DNA of 37,383 nt from Cyanobacteriota bacterium (GCA_027618255.1 JAQCFG010000015.1:1-37383); one strand, 5' to 3'; positions 9,171 to 17,349 are shown, counted from the stretch's first letter. Numbers and translations are program-made. The notes: generated by a model from the sequence alone, not told the origin.

Positions 9171-9305
9171 CTAGGCTACAGGTGCTGGAATAAGAGATTC
9201 ATTCTCAACGATTTTTTCTCTTGCTTGAGAGTCCAATGACGACATGTGAACCCTTAGCTTATGGTTTGGTGAGAAGCTGAAGTTGACGGCATAGAATGAG
9301 AATCC
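9171..9305 (-). pseudogene. Possible C-terminal gene remnant
   Basis: Read on the minus strand, this stretch stays open for 44 codons and ends with TAG at 9171-9173, right against the gyrA stop. The peptide (FYAVNFSFSPNHKLRVH, then QAREKIVENESLIPAP) has natural codon and residue use. A stop (9306-9308) closes it upstream and there is no good start. It reads like the tail of a lost gene, but I cannot name a family. The remainder of the gap up to 9369 holds only a -10-like box. Confidence 0.3.
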
Positions 9306-9369
9306 CTATAAGATTTTATACTAGAAGTTGGAAAGTGCCTGAAAACAAGTAAATATATGCTAAGCTATC

Positions 9370-10059
9370 ATGTTAATGCACCCCGCCACTACAGTTGCTA
9401 CCAGTCCAGTATTGATAGGTCCAGCCGCAAGGCTTGAATCATTCGACGATGTTTTCAAAGCTGAACTTCAATACTACAGACAAAGATTAGATCTCACAGC
9501 AATGGACAATCCCTATAGGATCTTAAATATTGCTTGCGGGCAAGACCCTGGCATACACGGAATTGTCGATTTTTTTACAAATTAAAAAAACTTGGCAAGT
9601 TCAACTAAAATTGAATACAAAGGCTTGGATCAAGATGATTCAAGTTTTTGGTATTCGATAGTACAAAGACACAGAGCTTCAAAAAAAATATCTATTGAGT
9701 ATCAAAAGAGAGACTGCACTAATCCAAACTATTTCAGAAATGAAGACAATGATATTTTATTCTTCCAGCACCCTGCAAATCTTTTAGACCCACTCACCTT
9801 TACAAGAATTTTTGCTAATGGATTTCGTACACTAAAACCTGGTGGAATAGTTATCGCAAGTTTTCATGATGAACAAGAGAGATCAGCTTTTATAAAGTCA
9901 ATAGAACCATACCCAAACATTGAGATTCTAGCAAATGAAGCAGCGCCTAAAGAAATATATTCTCGTTTACCCCGTGATGTTTTCACTTTGTTTTCACAGA
10001 TAGTAATTTTAAAGAAAAATAACGGGGATCAGGTCTCCACAATTCCAGATTTATACTAG
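9370..10059 (+). pseudogene. Methyltransferase-like gene split by an in-frame TAA
   Basis: Two open stretches, 9370-9585 and 9586-10059, lie in the same reading frame and are separated only by TAA at 9583-9585. Read through, they form one roughly 229-residue protein resembling a class I SAM-dependent methyltransferase: ILNIACGQDPG (motif I), then EYKGLDQDDSSF (strand 2 acidic residue), DILFFQHPANLLDP (motif II region) and FRTLKPGGIVIASFHDE (motif III). Because the frame is kept across the stop, a single-base substitution is more likely than an indel. Runs of seven T and seven A flank the stop, so a sequencing error is possible. No Shine-Dalgarno; a weak -10 (TATGCT, 9356-9361) lies 8 nt before the ATG. 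The catalytic substrate is unknown. Confidence 0.6.
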
Positions 10060-10064
10060 CACCT

Positions 10065-10082
10065 GAAACAGGGTCGCATCCG
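10065..10082 (+). repeat. Copy 1 of an 18-bp dispersed motif
   Basis: GAAACAGGGTCGCATCCG occurs just after the broken methyltransferase gene. An inverted copy with 16 of 18 matches lies at 30001-30018, beside the transposase remnant. The rest of the 88-bp gap to the DUF4143 gene shows nothing else. Confidence 0.4.
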
Positions 10083-10147
10083 CAAAAAGCACGCTTTGAT
10101 TAAGAACTAGCCCTAATTAACCATTCTGCACCAATACTTCATTATAG

Positions 10148-11479
10148 TTAAACTAGACGTAAAGCCTTTACCAGCCGAGGAATCTCAGCAACTGCATAAA
10201 GCGGTACACTCAAAATCCCATCTTTAAAATCCAAACGATTAGTTGAAATTCGCAAGCCTATAGGACAATCAAAATTGTCCATGAAATACTTGAGACTTTT
10301 GAGTCTACCTCGATGACTAGACTTAACTTCAACTGGAATTTGTTTAGAGCCTACTGAAATTAAATAATCAATTTCTGCAGCATTACTTTTATCCTCTCGC
10401 TCCCAATAGAATAATTTTTGATCCTGCAGAGCTGAAGTAGTTGCGAGTAATTCTTGTCCAACAAATTGTTCAGCTAAGGCTCCAGCAGCAATAGAGTGAA
10501 GATCTTTAGTCAAGATGATGTCTTCACTAAGCCCTAAAATATTTTGCATCAAACCAATATCAAGCATGATTGCTTTAAAGTGCTTGTCTGAAGCACCTGC
10601 TTCAAATGGTAAACCAGTACCATTAGCACGTTTGATTTTATGAGCAACTTTAGCTTTGACCAACAGTTCCAAAGCCTCTTTAATATTAGTCGATTTGGTG
10701 TCAGGATTAATTCTAGAATAAACAAACTTGTTACTCACAAGTTTTGGCAAGCCTTGCAGCACTTCTTCTAAATACTTAGCTTGAGCTCTTTGGGAATACT
10801 TCCCAAAATCGTCTTTATAGCTGGTAAGTAGTGAATCTTGCAGGCTTAGTAATTTAGTGATATTGACTTGATTAATATAGGCATGAATAATTTCTGGCAT
10901 ACCGCCAAGGTAAAAAAACTGCTTTAGTTCTTCATTGATAACTGAATCAATACTGGCTTGATACTCATCCTCAAGCGATAGTAATTGAATCCATTCAACC
11001 ATGGAAGATTTACCGATAGCTTCTAAATATTCATAAAAACTCATTGGATAAAGATACATGTACTGCACTCTGCCAACAGGTACACTAATCTGTTCTGACT
11101 CCAAAGTAAAATCTAATAATGAGCCTGCACTGATCACATGCAGGTCAGGCATCTCCTCATAAAAATATCTAAGACTAACTATTGCTTGCGGACATTGTTG
11201 AATCTCATCAAGAAACAAAAGTGTTTTGGATGGAATAATTTTTTGAGATAAAGTAATTTGAATTGCGTTAATAATTTTTTGTGGATCATTAGTATTAAAA
11301 ATATCCTTGAGTTCAGGCCTCCTTTCAAAATTAATCTCTACAAAATTAGCAAAGTTGTTCTTAGCAAAATTTCTGATGATATATGACTTGCCAACCTGCC
11401 TAGCCCCGCGAAGTATCACTGGTTTGTGTTGTTTTGACAGAAACCACTGCTTAAGCTCTTGTTCTATTTTACGTCGCAT
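10148..11479 (-). CDS. AAA ATPase with C-terminal DUF4143 domain
   Basis: A 443-residue member of the AAA_14/DUF4143 family, widespread multi-copy ATPases of unsettled role. Walker A is GARQVGKS (residues 25-32), Walker B TLLFLDEIQQC, and sensor-like VISAGSLLDF follows. The C-terminal domain ends with a restriction-endonuclease-like pattern, AAEIDYLISVGSKQIPVEVKSS, where E, D and the ExK triad fit the PD-(D/E)XK fold to which DUF4143 is usually assigned. It is transcribed alone, divergently from plsX. TATAAT ends exactly 6 nt before the ATG and no Shine-Dalgarno is present, so the mRNA is probably leaderless. Two further relatives occur in this window (24604 and 28238). Confidence 0.88.
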   Translation of the reverse strand: MRRKIEQELKQWFLSKQHKPVILRGARQVGKSYIIRNFAKNNFANFVEINFERRPELKDIFNTNDPQKIINAIQITLSQKIIPSKTLLFLDEIQQCPQAIVSLRYFYEEMPDLHVISAGSLLDFTLESEQISVPVGRVQYMYLYPMSFYEYLEAIGKSSMVEWIQLLSLEDEYQASIDSVINEELKQFFYLGGMPEIIHAYINQVNITKLLSLQDSLLTSYKDDFGKYSQRAQAKYLEEVLQGLPKLVSNKFVYSRINPDTKSTNIKEALELLVKAKVAHKIKRANGTGLPFEAGASDKHFKAIMLDIGLMQNILGLSEDIILTKDLHSIAAGALAEQFVGQELLATTSALQDQKLFYWEREDKSNAAEIDYLISVGSKQIPVEVKSSHRGRLKSLKYFMDNFDCPIGLRISTNRLDFKDGILSVPLYAVAEIPRLVKALRLV

Positions 11480-11485
11480 AGCATA

Positions 11486-11491
11486 ATTATA
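11486..11491 (-). promoter_or_regulatory. -10 box of the DUF4143 gene, leaderless spacing
   Basis: A perfect TATAAT on the minus strand, with 6 nt (TATGCT) between it and the ATG at 11479. Transcription would start at or next to the initiation codon. Confidence 0.6.
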
Positions 11492-11570
11492 CCCACAGAT
11501 TTGGACAAAATCAATCTAAATATATGGGTATATTTGGGTTATTCTTGAAAAAACTAGCATTTTTCAGTGA

Positions 11571-11576
11571 TATACT
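11571..11576 (+). promoter_or_regulatory. Extended -10 of plsX
   Basis: TGATATACT: extended TG motif at 11568-11569 and hexamer TATACT, 12 nt before the plsX ATG. This predicts a leader of about 6 nt. A loose -35 (TTGAAA, 11545-11550) is 20 nt away, so the TG extension probably compensates. Confidence 0.55.
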
Positions 11577-11588
11577 GGATTCCGTTAG

Positions 11589-12596
11589 ATGAACAAGCAA
11601 ATCACAATAGCTATAGACGCCATGGGCGGAGATTATGCGCCAGAGGAGATTATCAAGGGAGCCATTATGGCTGCCCGTGAGCTTGGCGTTAAAATCATTC
11701 TTACCGGAAAGAAACAGCAAGTAGAAAAAGTCCTGCATGAGAATGGCGGTTGCTGCTTAGCTATAGAAGTTATTGACGCGCCTGAAGACATTACCATGGA
11801 TGAAAAAAATCCAGCACGTGCTGTCAAGCGTGCTGTCAATTCCAGTGTAGTCGTTGCAAATAGATTAGTAGCTGAAGGTAAGGCCGATGCTGTGATTGCA
11901 GCTGGTCATACTGGAGCTGCTACTGCTGCTTCTTTGTTTGGACTTGGACGCATTGAAGGTTTTGAGAGACCTTGCATTTGTACTGTGATTCCAACCACTC
12001 TGTCTAAGATGTTACTCATTGATGGTGGTTCTAATATAGAATCTACTCCTGAGCAAATGCGCCAGTCAGCAATTATTGGAGATATTCTGGCCAAGATAGT
12101 TCTGAAGAGACCAAGTCCTACAGTGGGTTTACTGAATGTAGGCGGGGAGCCTGGTAAGGGTACTGATAGATATAAAGAAGCTTATGAATTATTAGACAAT
12201 GAATCTCGAATTAATTTTATTGGTAATGTTGAAGGTAAAACAATTATTGATGATATTTGTGATATTGCGGTCTGTGATGGTTTTACGGGCAATATTCATC
12301 TTAAGTCACTTGAAGGTGGACTTAAGATGATGATCTCTGCTTTGCAACATCAAATCAAAGCTACTGGTCCTCTTGAAATGCTTGGCGGTTTATTACTTAA
12401 GCTCTCAGGAGCTTTTGATAGGATCAAGGATCAATTTCATCCCAACTCATTTGGTGGAGCTTTACTCGGTGGCTTGAACGGGATCTCAATTATTTCTCAT
12501 GGTAGTTCTAATGCTGAAGCAATTAAGAATGCTTGCAAGCATGCAAAGTTGTTGGTGGAGAATGATGTGATTGAGGCTGTTAAGGCTGAATTTTAA
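11589..12596 (+). CDS. plsX: Phosphate acyltransferase PlsX
   Basis: Converts acyl-ACP to acyl phosphate, the acyl donor for PlsY in phospholipid synthesis, at the inner face of the membrane. The 335 residues match the family. Diagnostic stretches are IAIDAMGGDYAPEEII at the N-terminus, AVIAAGHTGAATAASLF, LLIDGGSNIESTPEQM, GLLNVGGEPGKGTDRYKEAY, DIAVCDGFTGNIHLKSLEG and, near the end, FGGALLGGLNGISIISHG. Unusually it is not beside fabH or rpmF, its common partners: it stands alone between a divergent DUF4143 gene and a convergent aminotransferase. There is no Shine-Dalgarno site; an extended -10 lies 12 nt upstream of the ATG. Confidence 0.96.
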   Translation: MNKQITIAIDAMGGDYAPEEIIKGAIMAARELGVKIILTGKKQQVEKVLHENGGCCLAIEVIDAPEDITMDEKNPARAVKRAVNSSVVVANRLVAEGKADAVIAAGHTGAATAASLFGLGRIEGFERPCICTVIPTTLSKMLLIDGGSNIESTPEQMRQSAIIGDILAKIVLKRPSPTVGLLNVGGEPGKGTDRYKEAYELLDNESRINFIGNVEGKTIIDDICDIAVCDGFTGNIHLKSLEGGLKMMISALQHQIKATGPLEMLGGLLLKLSGAFDRIKDQFHPNSFGGALLGGLNGISIISHGSSNAEAIKNACKHAKLLVENDVIEAVKAEF

Positions 12597-12615
12597 GCTT
12601 AGTTATAATAGTCTC

Positions 12616-12734
12616 AGCAAATACTAAACGAATTTTACCGCTCGACAGAATTGAAAAACAAGCATTTTCTTCGAAAATGAATTTTGAATGTTTTTCTGCT
12701 TACCCTCGCGGACAAAATTGTTTAGCTATTTGCT
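12616..12734. repeat. Nested inverted-repeat element (119 bp)
   Basis: Lies between the convergent plsX and dapL genes. The outer arms are 12616-12641 (AGCAAATACTAAACGAATTT then TACCGC) and 12708-12734, matching at about 23 of 27 positions. Inside is a hairpin, 12646-12698, with arms of the type GAAAAACA/TGTTTTTC, and inside that CATTTTC-TTC-GAAAATG. The outer arm shares AAACGAATTT...CCG with the element at 6250-6426. It could also act as a two-way terminator for the two convergent genes. Confidence 0.7.
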
Positions 12735-12770
12735 TTTGAAAACACTGGTGAGATAAGTTAAGGACGATGG

Positions 12771-13973
12771 TTAAAACTTAATACCCTTATCTGCCATCCG
12801 CTTAAACGCTTCTTGAATCCTAGGCACATTGGTTGTCATAGCAATACGGAAAAAGCCTTCGCCAGAATCGCCAAAAGCATTCCCTGGAGAGACGACTATG
12901 CCGCATTCATCAAGTAGTTTTTCGCAAAAAGCAGCTGCAGAGCTTTCACTGCGCGGAATAGGAGCCCAAACAAACATAGTTGATTTTGGTCCTTGTATCT
13001 CCCAACCTAAAGATCTAAGACCCTCAAGTATTGCTTGGCGTCTTGGTTCATAAATATCTTGGTTGCGTTTGGTGATATCAGCTTGAGGAATTTGAAATCC
13101 TCTAATACCCGCTTTTTGGATGGCTTTGAAGACACCGGAGTCAACATTGGTTTTGACTTGAGCTAATGCTTGAATCGCTTGTTGATTACCAAGTACCCAA
13201 CCTAATCTCCAACCAGTCATGTTGTAACTCTTAGAGAAAGAATGAAACTCAATTGCAATATCTTCGGCGCCTATAGCGTTAAAGATAGAAGGAGAAGTAT
13301 AGCCCTCAAAATATATTTCTGAATATGCCATGTCATGAGCTAACAAGATATTGTGTTTTTTACAAAAATCTACAGCTGCTTGGAAAAACTCAACTGGAGC
13401 AGTTGCGCTTGTTGGGTTGTTTGGGTAATTAATAAACATCACTTTGGCTTTGGCAGCAATATCTTTTGGGATAGCATCAAGATCAGGCAAGAAATTATTC
13501 TTAGCTAGTAGTGGCATTTTGTATGGAGTACCGCCAGCAAAGATAGTCCCAGTGTTGTATACAGGGTAGCCAGGATCTGGAATCAAAGTATAATCACCAG
13601 GATCAACGAAAGCCAAAAATAAATTATGAATAGATTCCTTAGAGCCAACGGTTGAAAGGCATTGAGTTACTGGATCAAACTCTTGAACCCCAAATCGCTC
13701 AGCTGTCCATTTGCAAGCTGCTTTGCGAAAATCTAAAGTACCAGTGTATGGCGGGTAGTCATGAGTACTCGCATCATCAATTGCAATGTGCATCTCATCG
13801 ATTACAGCTTGCATAGTTGGCTGATCAGGGTCACCTATGCCCATGTTGATTACATCAACACCTTTGGCTTTGGCTTCTGCTTTTTTTTGATCTATTCTTG
13901 CAAAAAGATAAGGAGGAATTAAATCCAATCTCTTTGATGTGCCTAGTTCTGTTTTTTCTGCTGTGTCTGTCAT
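12771..13973 (-). CDS. dapL: LL-diaminopimelate aminotransferase (DapL-type)
   Basis: A fold-type I PLP aminotransferase of 400 residues. The N-terminus RLDLIPPYLFARIDQKKAEA and VDVINMGIGDPDQPT match LL-diaminopimelate aminotransferases, which make LL-DAP from tetrahydrodipicolinate in one step for lysine and peptidoglycan. The PLP lysine is in FHSFSKSYNMTGWRLGW; the Asn of INYPNNPTSA, the Asp-Tyr of AHDMAYSEIYF and the carboxylate-binding Arg in FFRIAMTT are in place. The broader class also includes LL-DAP-like aspartate/alanine aminotransferases, so the substrate is probable rather than proven. No Shine-Dalgarno; an extended -10 (TGATAAAAT) ends 9 nt before the ATG. Convergent with plsX. 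Confidence 0.78.
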   Translation of the reverse strand: MTDTAEKTELGTSKRLDLIPPYLFARIDQKKAEAKAKGVDVINMGIGDPDQPTMQAVIDEMHIAIDDASTHDYPPYTGTLDFRKAACKWTAERFGVQEFDPVTQCLSTVGSKESIHNLFLAFVDPGDYTLIPDPGYPVYNTGTIFAGGTPYKMPLLAKNNFLPDLDAIPKDIAAKAKVMFINYPNNPTSATAPVEFFQAAVDFCKKHNILLAHDMAYSEIYFEGYTSPSIFNAIGAEDIAIEFHSFSKSYNMTGWRLGWVLGNQQAIQALAQVKTNVDSGVFKAIQKAGIRGFQIPQADITKRNQDIYEPRRQAILEGLRSLGWEIQGPKSTMFVWAPIPRSESSAAAFCEKLLDECGIVVSPGNAFGDSGEGFFRIAMTTNVPRIQEAFKRMADKGIKF

Positions 13974-13982
13974 AACTATCGA

Positions 13983-13988
13983 ATTTTA
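13983..13988 (-). promoter_or_regulatory. Extended -10 of dapL, near-leaderless
   Basis: On the minus strand TGATAAAAT is followed by 9 nt and then the ATG at 13973. It sits immediately next to the REPIN-like repeat beginning at 13996. Confidence 0.55.
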
Positions 13989-13995
13989 TCATCTC

Positions 13996-14109
13996 AGGGG
14001 TCGTTTGACCCCATTGAAGGGTTTTTATTGATTTGATTTTAGAAATTAAATCTGAAAACCCTTGTTATAATTGGATTTTATTGAAATGCTCAGAGGTTAA
14101 ATGACCCCT
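13996..14109. repeat. REPIN-like paired palindrome element (114 bp)
   Basis: The outer arms AGGGGTCGTTTGACC (13996-14010) and GGTTAAATGACCCCT (14095-14109) are inverted copies with two mismatches. Each arm with its flank is itself a hairpin (GGGGTC-GTTT-GACCCC; AGAGGTT-AAAT-GACCCCT). Between them is a perfect 9-bp pair, AAGGGTTTT (14017-14025) and AAAACCCTT (14055-14063). Two inverted palindromes around a spacer is the architecture of REPINs. It occupies most of the 183-bp gap between dapL and the divergent small membrane genes; TTATAAT at about 14065-14071 may be a promoter for the latter. Confidence 0.55.
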
Positions 14110-14156
14110 TTCATTTTTAGTTATGGTTTTGTAAGATAGCTGGAAAGGAGAAGAGA

Positions 14157-14402
14157 GTGAAAAGTTTGCCTGAATCATTATTGTATGGGACAAGATTGAT
14201 ATTTCTTGCAGCAATCACCTTAATGACACCATGGTGTTCTATTCTGCTTGAAGTGGTTAGACAAGACTATGTTTATCATGGCTTAAGTAGTATATTTTGG
14301 GGTTTTATATCGATAGTTTCATTTATTGGTGGTTTTAAACTAATGATGTATAATCATGAATATATTGTTTCAAAGGAGTTTGAATATGGAGTTAGGTATT
14401 GA
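14157..14402 (+). CDS. Small two-helix membrane protein
   Basis: An 81-residue protein I cannot assign. It has two hydrophobic segments (about residues 12-32 and 44-64) separated by a short polar loop EVVRQDYVYHGLSS, so it should be an inner-membrane hairpin. The start is GTG, supported by an excellent site GGAAAGGAG (14142-14150) at 6-nt spacing. It overlaps the next gene by 17 bp in another frame. Function unknown. Confidence 0.6.
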   Translation: MKSLPESLLYGTRLIFLAAITLMTPWCSILLEVVRQDYVYHGLSSIFWGFISIVSFIGGFKLMMYNHEYIVSKEFEYGVRY

Positions 14403-14562
14403 GTTTTGGATAGGAATATCTCTGACTTTGTTCATGTTTGTAATGTTAGTAGTAGTTCTACCTTTGAAACTCGGGATGAAAGAGCTAGTCTTGGCTTTTT
14501 GGGGCTTAAAACCCTTTAAGCATCATGAGTACAAGCCACCACAGACTCTCACCAAGGACTAA
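14386..14562 (+). CDS. Small single-span membrane protein
   Basis: Starts at ATG 14386, chosen because AAAGGAG at 14371-14377 sits 8 nt upstream; the longer frame from 14356 lacks such a site. The 58 residues begin MELGIEFWIGISLT and carry one strong membrane helix (about 9-30), then a basic tail ending KHHEYKPPQTLTKD. It overlaps the previous gene's end, suggesting coupled translation and a two-protein unit, and its last 57 bp overlap the 3' end of the convergent cobS. I do not recognise a family. Confidence 0.55.
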   Translation: MELGIEFWIGISLTLFMFVMLVVVLPLKLGMKELVLAFWGLKPFKHHEYKPPQTLTKD

Positions 14563-15417
14563 ACCAGCCCCCATGCTATCTCCATTGTGCCCTTTGAGTT
14601 TAAAAGCAAGCCATTTATAAATAAACCAAGTTGCGATCATCCAGGGAATGATAATCAAGTCTAATTGAATTAATTTGTCTAAGCTAATTGCTACTTGACT
14701 GATATAAATAATGGCAGCAAGTTTGATCCAAACCAGATTGACAATGATATCAATCACGGGTTCTTGATACTTCTTAAATATAGCTAATGAGCTATTTGAT
14801 TTGACTTTGACTTGAAAGAGAATTGCAAGCACCATCATCAAGCGAGAAATTGCCGGCACTAATAAAACCAATAAAGCAATTTGATTATTCGTGTAATCAA
14901 GCTGGGCTAGAGCAACGACTTGAACAATCAGTGCAAGACTGCCAGCCATTGAGCCGAAAGCACCAACACGACTGTCTTTCATTACTTCAAGAATATCTTT
15001 GCGATTAGTTTTGCCGCAAGCTATGCCATCAAAACAATCCATTAAACCATCCAGGTGCAAACCGCCAGTGACACAAGTATTGATTAACACAAGTACAACT
15101 GCAATAAGCCATGGGTTCATTAAATTAAATTGCAGTGTCAAAGATTCTGGTGCTAGCGCTAATCCCCAGTCAATAAACCAAGGCATGAGTTTGGAGATTT
15201 GAGTAATAAACTGATCAAGGTTGAGGCTTAGAGAACTTAAGTACTGTGCAAGATATAAAAAACTCAAATTGAATAAGCCAAGAACTAATCCAGCTAATGA
15301 AAAATAAATAATCGATCTAGCAAATTCTTGGTTTTTGATTTTGCCTTTGGGGCAGATTGGCAAGATTGTCAAAAAACTTACCGCTAATCTAATACCTTTG
15401 ATTAAGTTAAACTCCAT
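14506..15417 (-). CDS. cobS: Adenosylcobinamide-GDP ribazoletransferase
   Basis: Last steps of cobalamin synthesis: joins adenosylcobinamide-GDP with alpha-ribazole (phosphate) in the inner membrane. The diagnostic motif GGLHLDGLMDCFDGIAC is followed by KDSRVGAFGSMAG, both hallmarks of the CobS/CobV family, and about six or seven hydrophobic helices cover the rest. At 303 residues it is slightly longer than the usual ~250, with an extended loop after the first helix (residues ~55-85). It begins inside cysS (16-bp overlap), so it is translated from the ybeY-cysS transcript. No other cobalamin genes are in the window. Confidence 0.92.
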   Translation of the reverse strand: MEFNLIKGIRLAVSFLTILPICPKGKIKNQEFARSIIYFSLAGLVLGLFNLSFLYLAQYLSSLSLNLDQFITQISKLMPWFIDWGLALAPESLTLQFNLMNPWLIAVVLVLINTCVTGGLHLDGLMDCFDGIACGKTNRKDILEVMKDSRVGAFGSMAGSLALIVQVVALAQLDYTNNQIALLVLLVPAISRLMMVLAILFQVKVKSNSSLAIFKKYQEPVIDIIVNLVWIKLAAIIYISQVAISLDKLIQLDLIIIPWMIATWFIYKWLAFKLKGHNGDSMGAGLVLGESLWWLVLMMLKGF

Positions 15418-16823
15418 TCAGTCTCCTGATCACGGTGATCTTTTATAGAGATGCCTGCTTCAGTCAATGAGTTCCTGATTTTGTCACTTGTTGCAAAATC
15501 CTTATTATTGCGAGCAGCGTCTCGCATTTTTAGTAATAATCTGATTATGGCATCTAGCGCACTTGTTATTTTTGGATTATCTTGGTCGGATTTTTGACTT
15601 AAGTCAAAACCTAAGACCTCTAAAAGATAGGCGACCGTTTCAGTTGAGTCTTTGTTTTCAAATAATAAGGCAAGTGCTTTGGCGCTGTTTAGATCGTCGT
15701 CCATGGCGGCGTTGAATTTAGATACCAAGTCTTTATCATGGGCTTTTGCTTCTGTGCCTTTTATGCTTGATATTAATGATTCAAAACCAGTTTCTGCCGC
15801 CTCGAGAGCTTCATGTGAGAAATTAATTTGCTTCTTATAATGAGTACTCAAGCAAAAATATCTAATTGAGTTTGCTTTGTATTTTGCTAGAACATCTTTG
15901 ATAGTGAAATAATTACCTTCTGATTTTGACATCTTGCTGCCATTGATCATGACCATGCCATTGTGCATCCAATACTTGGCAAGTGGTTTGCCACTAAGGC
16001 TTTCTGATTGCGCACACTCATTTTCGTGATGTGGATGAACTAAGTCATCGCCGCCGGCATGAATATCAAGAGTATCTCCTGCTCCGTGTTGTTTTAAGAT
16101 GGAACGAATCATACTGCTACATTCAAGATGCCAGCCTGGTCTACCAAGTCCCCAAGGAGACTCAAAACTAGAATCGTCATTTGGAAAACTTTTCCACAAT
16201 GCAAAATCAAGTTGGTCTTCTTTTTTGCTATTAGGGTCTACTCGAGAAAGCCCGTCCCTGAGCTGTTCAAGGTTTTGTCCTTTGAGCTGACCGTAGTTTT
16301 GGTGCTTGCTGACTCTAAAATAAACATCATAACCTACCTGCAAATCCCCAACTGCTGCGTTACGCTTGTCCGAACTTCGCAAGCCTTGCATTTGAGAATT
16401 TTCAGGCAGGTTCTCTACTTTGTAGGCAAAGCCTTGATCAATCAGCTCTTCAATGAACTTAATCATCTCAGGAAGAAAGTCAGTTGCACGCGGTTCAAAA
16501 TCTGGCCATGAGACATTAAGAGCTTTCATATCTGCCCAAAACTCTTGAGTATAAATTCTGGATAATTTATCGGCGCTGATTCCTTGTTCTGTTGCACGAG
16601 CAACTATTTTGTCATCAATATTGGTGATATTGCGGATCCATTTGGTTTTGTAACCCTTATGATTTAAGTAACGATAAAGTAAATCCCAGTTGATGGTACT
16701 ACGAGCGTGTCCAATATGTGAAACATCATAGACAGTTGGACCACAACTATATATAAAGACTTGAGGCGCATTTACGGGCTCAAATTCTTCTATCTTGCGG
16801 CTTAGATTATTAAAGATGCGCAT
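15402..16823 (-). CDS. cysS: Cysteinyl-tRNA synthetase
   Basis: Charges tRNA-Cys; a class I synthetase, 473 residues from this start. Motifs: C27-GPTVYD then HIGH (H36-IGH) in the nucleotide site, HLECSSM and HHENECAQ completing the zinc site that selects cysteine, and KMSKS within GSKMSKSEGN. The ATG at 16823 is preferred over the adjacent GTG at 16826. It follows ybeY after 10 nt and overlaps cobS by 16 bp. One variation is an insertion of about 20 residues after VENLPENSQMQGL in the connective region, containing RSSDKRNAAVGD. Confidence 0.97.
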   Translation of the reverse strand: MRIFNNLSRKIEEFEPVNAPQVFIYSCGPTVYDVSHIGHARSTINWDLLYRYLNHKGYKTKWIRNITNIDDKIVARATEQGISADKLSRIYTQEFWADMKALNVSWPDFEPRATDFLPEMIKFIEELIDQGFAYKVENLPENSQMQGLRSSDKRNAAVGDLQVGYDVYFRVSKHQNYGQLKGQNLEQLRDGLSRVDPNSKKEDQLDFALWKSFPNDDSSFESPWGLGRPGWHLECSSMIRSILKQHGAGDTLDIHAGGDDLVHPHHENECAQSESLSGKPLAKYWMHNGMVMINGSKMSKSEGNYFTIKDVLAKYKANSIRYFCLSTHYKKQINFSHEALEAAETGFESLISSIKGTEAKAHDKDLVSKFNAAMDDDLNSAKALALLFENKDSTETVAYLLEVLGFDLSQKSDQDNPKITSALDAIIRLLLKMRDAARNNKDFATSDKIRNSLTEAGISIKDHRDQETEWSLT

Positions 16824-16833
16824 CACTAGTATT

Positions 16834-17349
16834 TTAGCAGCTTATGCGAACTATGTATCCATGCTTCTCAAGGACAGTGTTTTGTAAGCCAAACATTTGT
16901 TCAGCGTCCTCTCTTTGCATATGATCGTAACCTAATAGATGTAGTAAGCCATGTACAAAAAGCATGACGATTTCTTGTTTGAGCTCGCAATTTCTTTCTG
17001 CTGCTTGAGCTTGAGCGATAGAAACACAAATTACTATATCTCCTAAAGCACAATCTTCTGGTTCCAAGTCTTCAGTGTTAGCCAGGTCTTCAAATTTTTC
17101 AAGGTCAGAACACAAATTGCCAATAGCATTGAATGACAAAACATCAGTGACTTCATTTTTGTATCTATATAAACGATTGAGCTCTTGAATCTCTTCAGCT
17201 TCAACAAAACTAATTACGATTTCGTGCTCTTTGAAATATGGCTTATAACTATCGTCAAGAACGGTATCCGCTAGAAGATTCCATTGAATTGAATCTTCTG
17301 GGATTAATTCTGGGTTTTTTGTTCTGTTGGATATGGATACTTTGGCCAT
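16834..17349 (-). CDS. ybeY: Endoribonuclease YbeY (rRNA maturation factor)
   Basis: Single-strand-specific, zinc-dependent endoribonuclease that helps 16S rRNA 3'-end maturation and ribosome quality control. The signature HGLLHLLGYDH gives the three metal-binding histidines H133, H137 and H143. RLYRYKNEVTDVLSF matches the conserved N-terminal half. Length 171 residues is normal. First gene of the ybeY-cysS-cobS unit. There is no Shine-Dalgarno; TAGAAT with an upstream TG lies 11 nt before the ATG on the minus strand, another short-leader promoter. Confidence 0.95.
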   Translation of the reverse strand: MAKVSISNRTKNPELIPEDSIQWNLLADTVLDDSYKPYFKEHEIVISFVEAEEIQELNRLYRYKNEVTDVLSFNAIGNLCSDLEKFEDLANTEDLEPEDCALGDIVICVSIAQAQAAERNCELKQEIVMLFVHGLLHLLGYDHMQREDAEQMFGLQNTVLEKHGYIVRISC

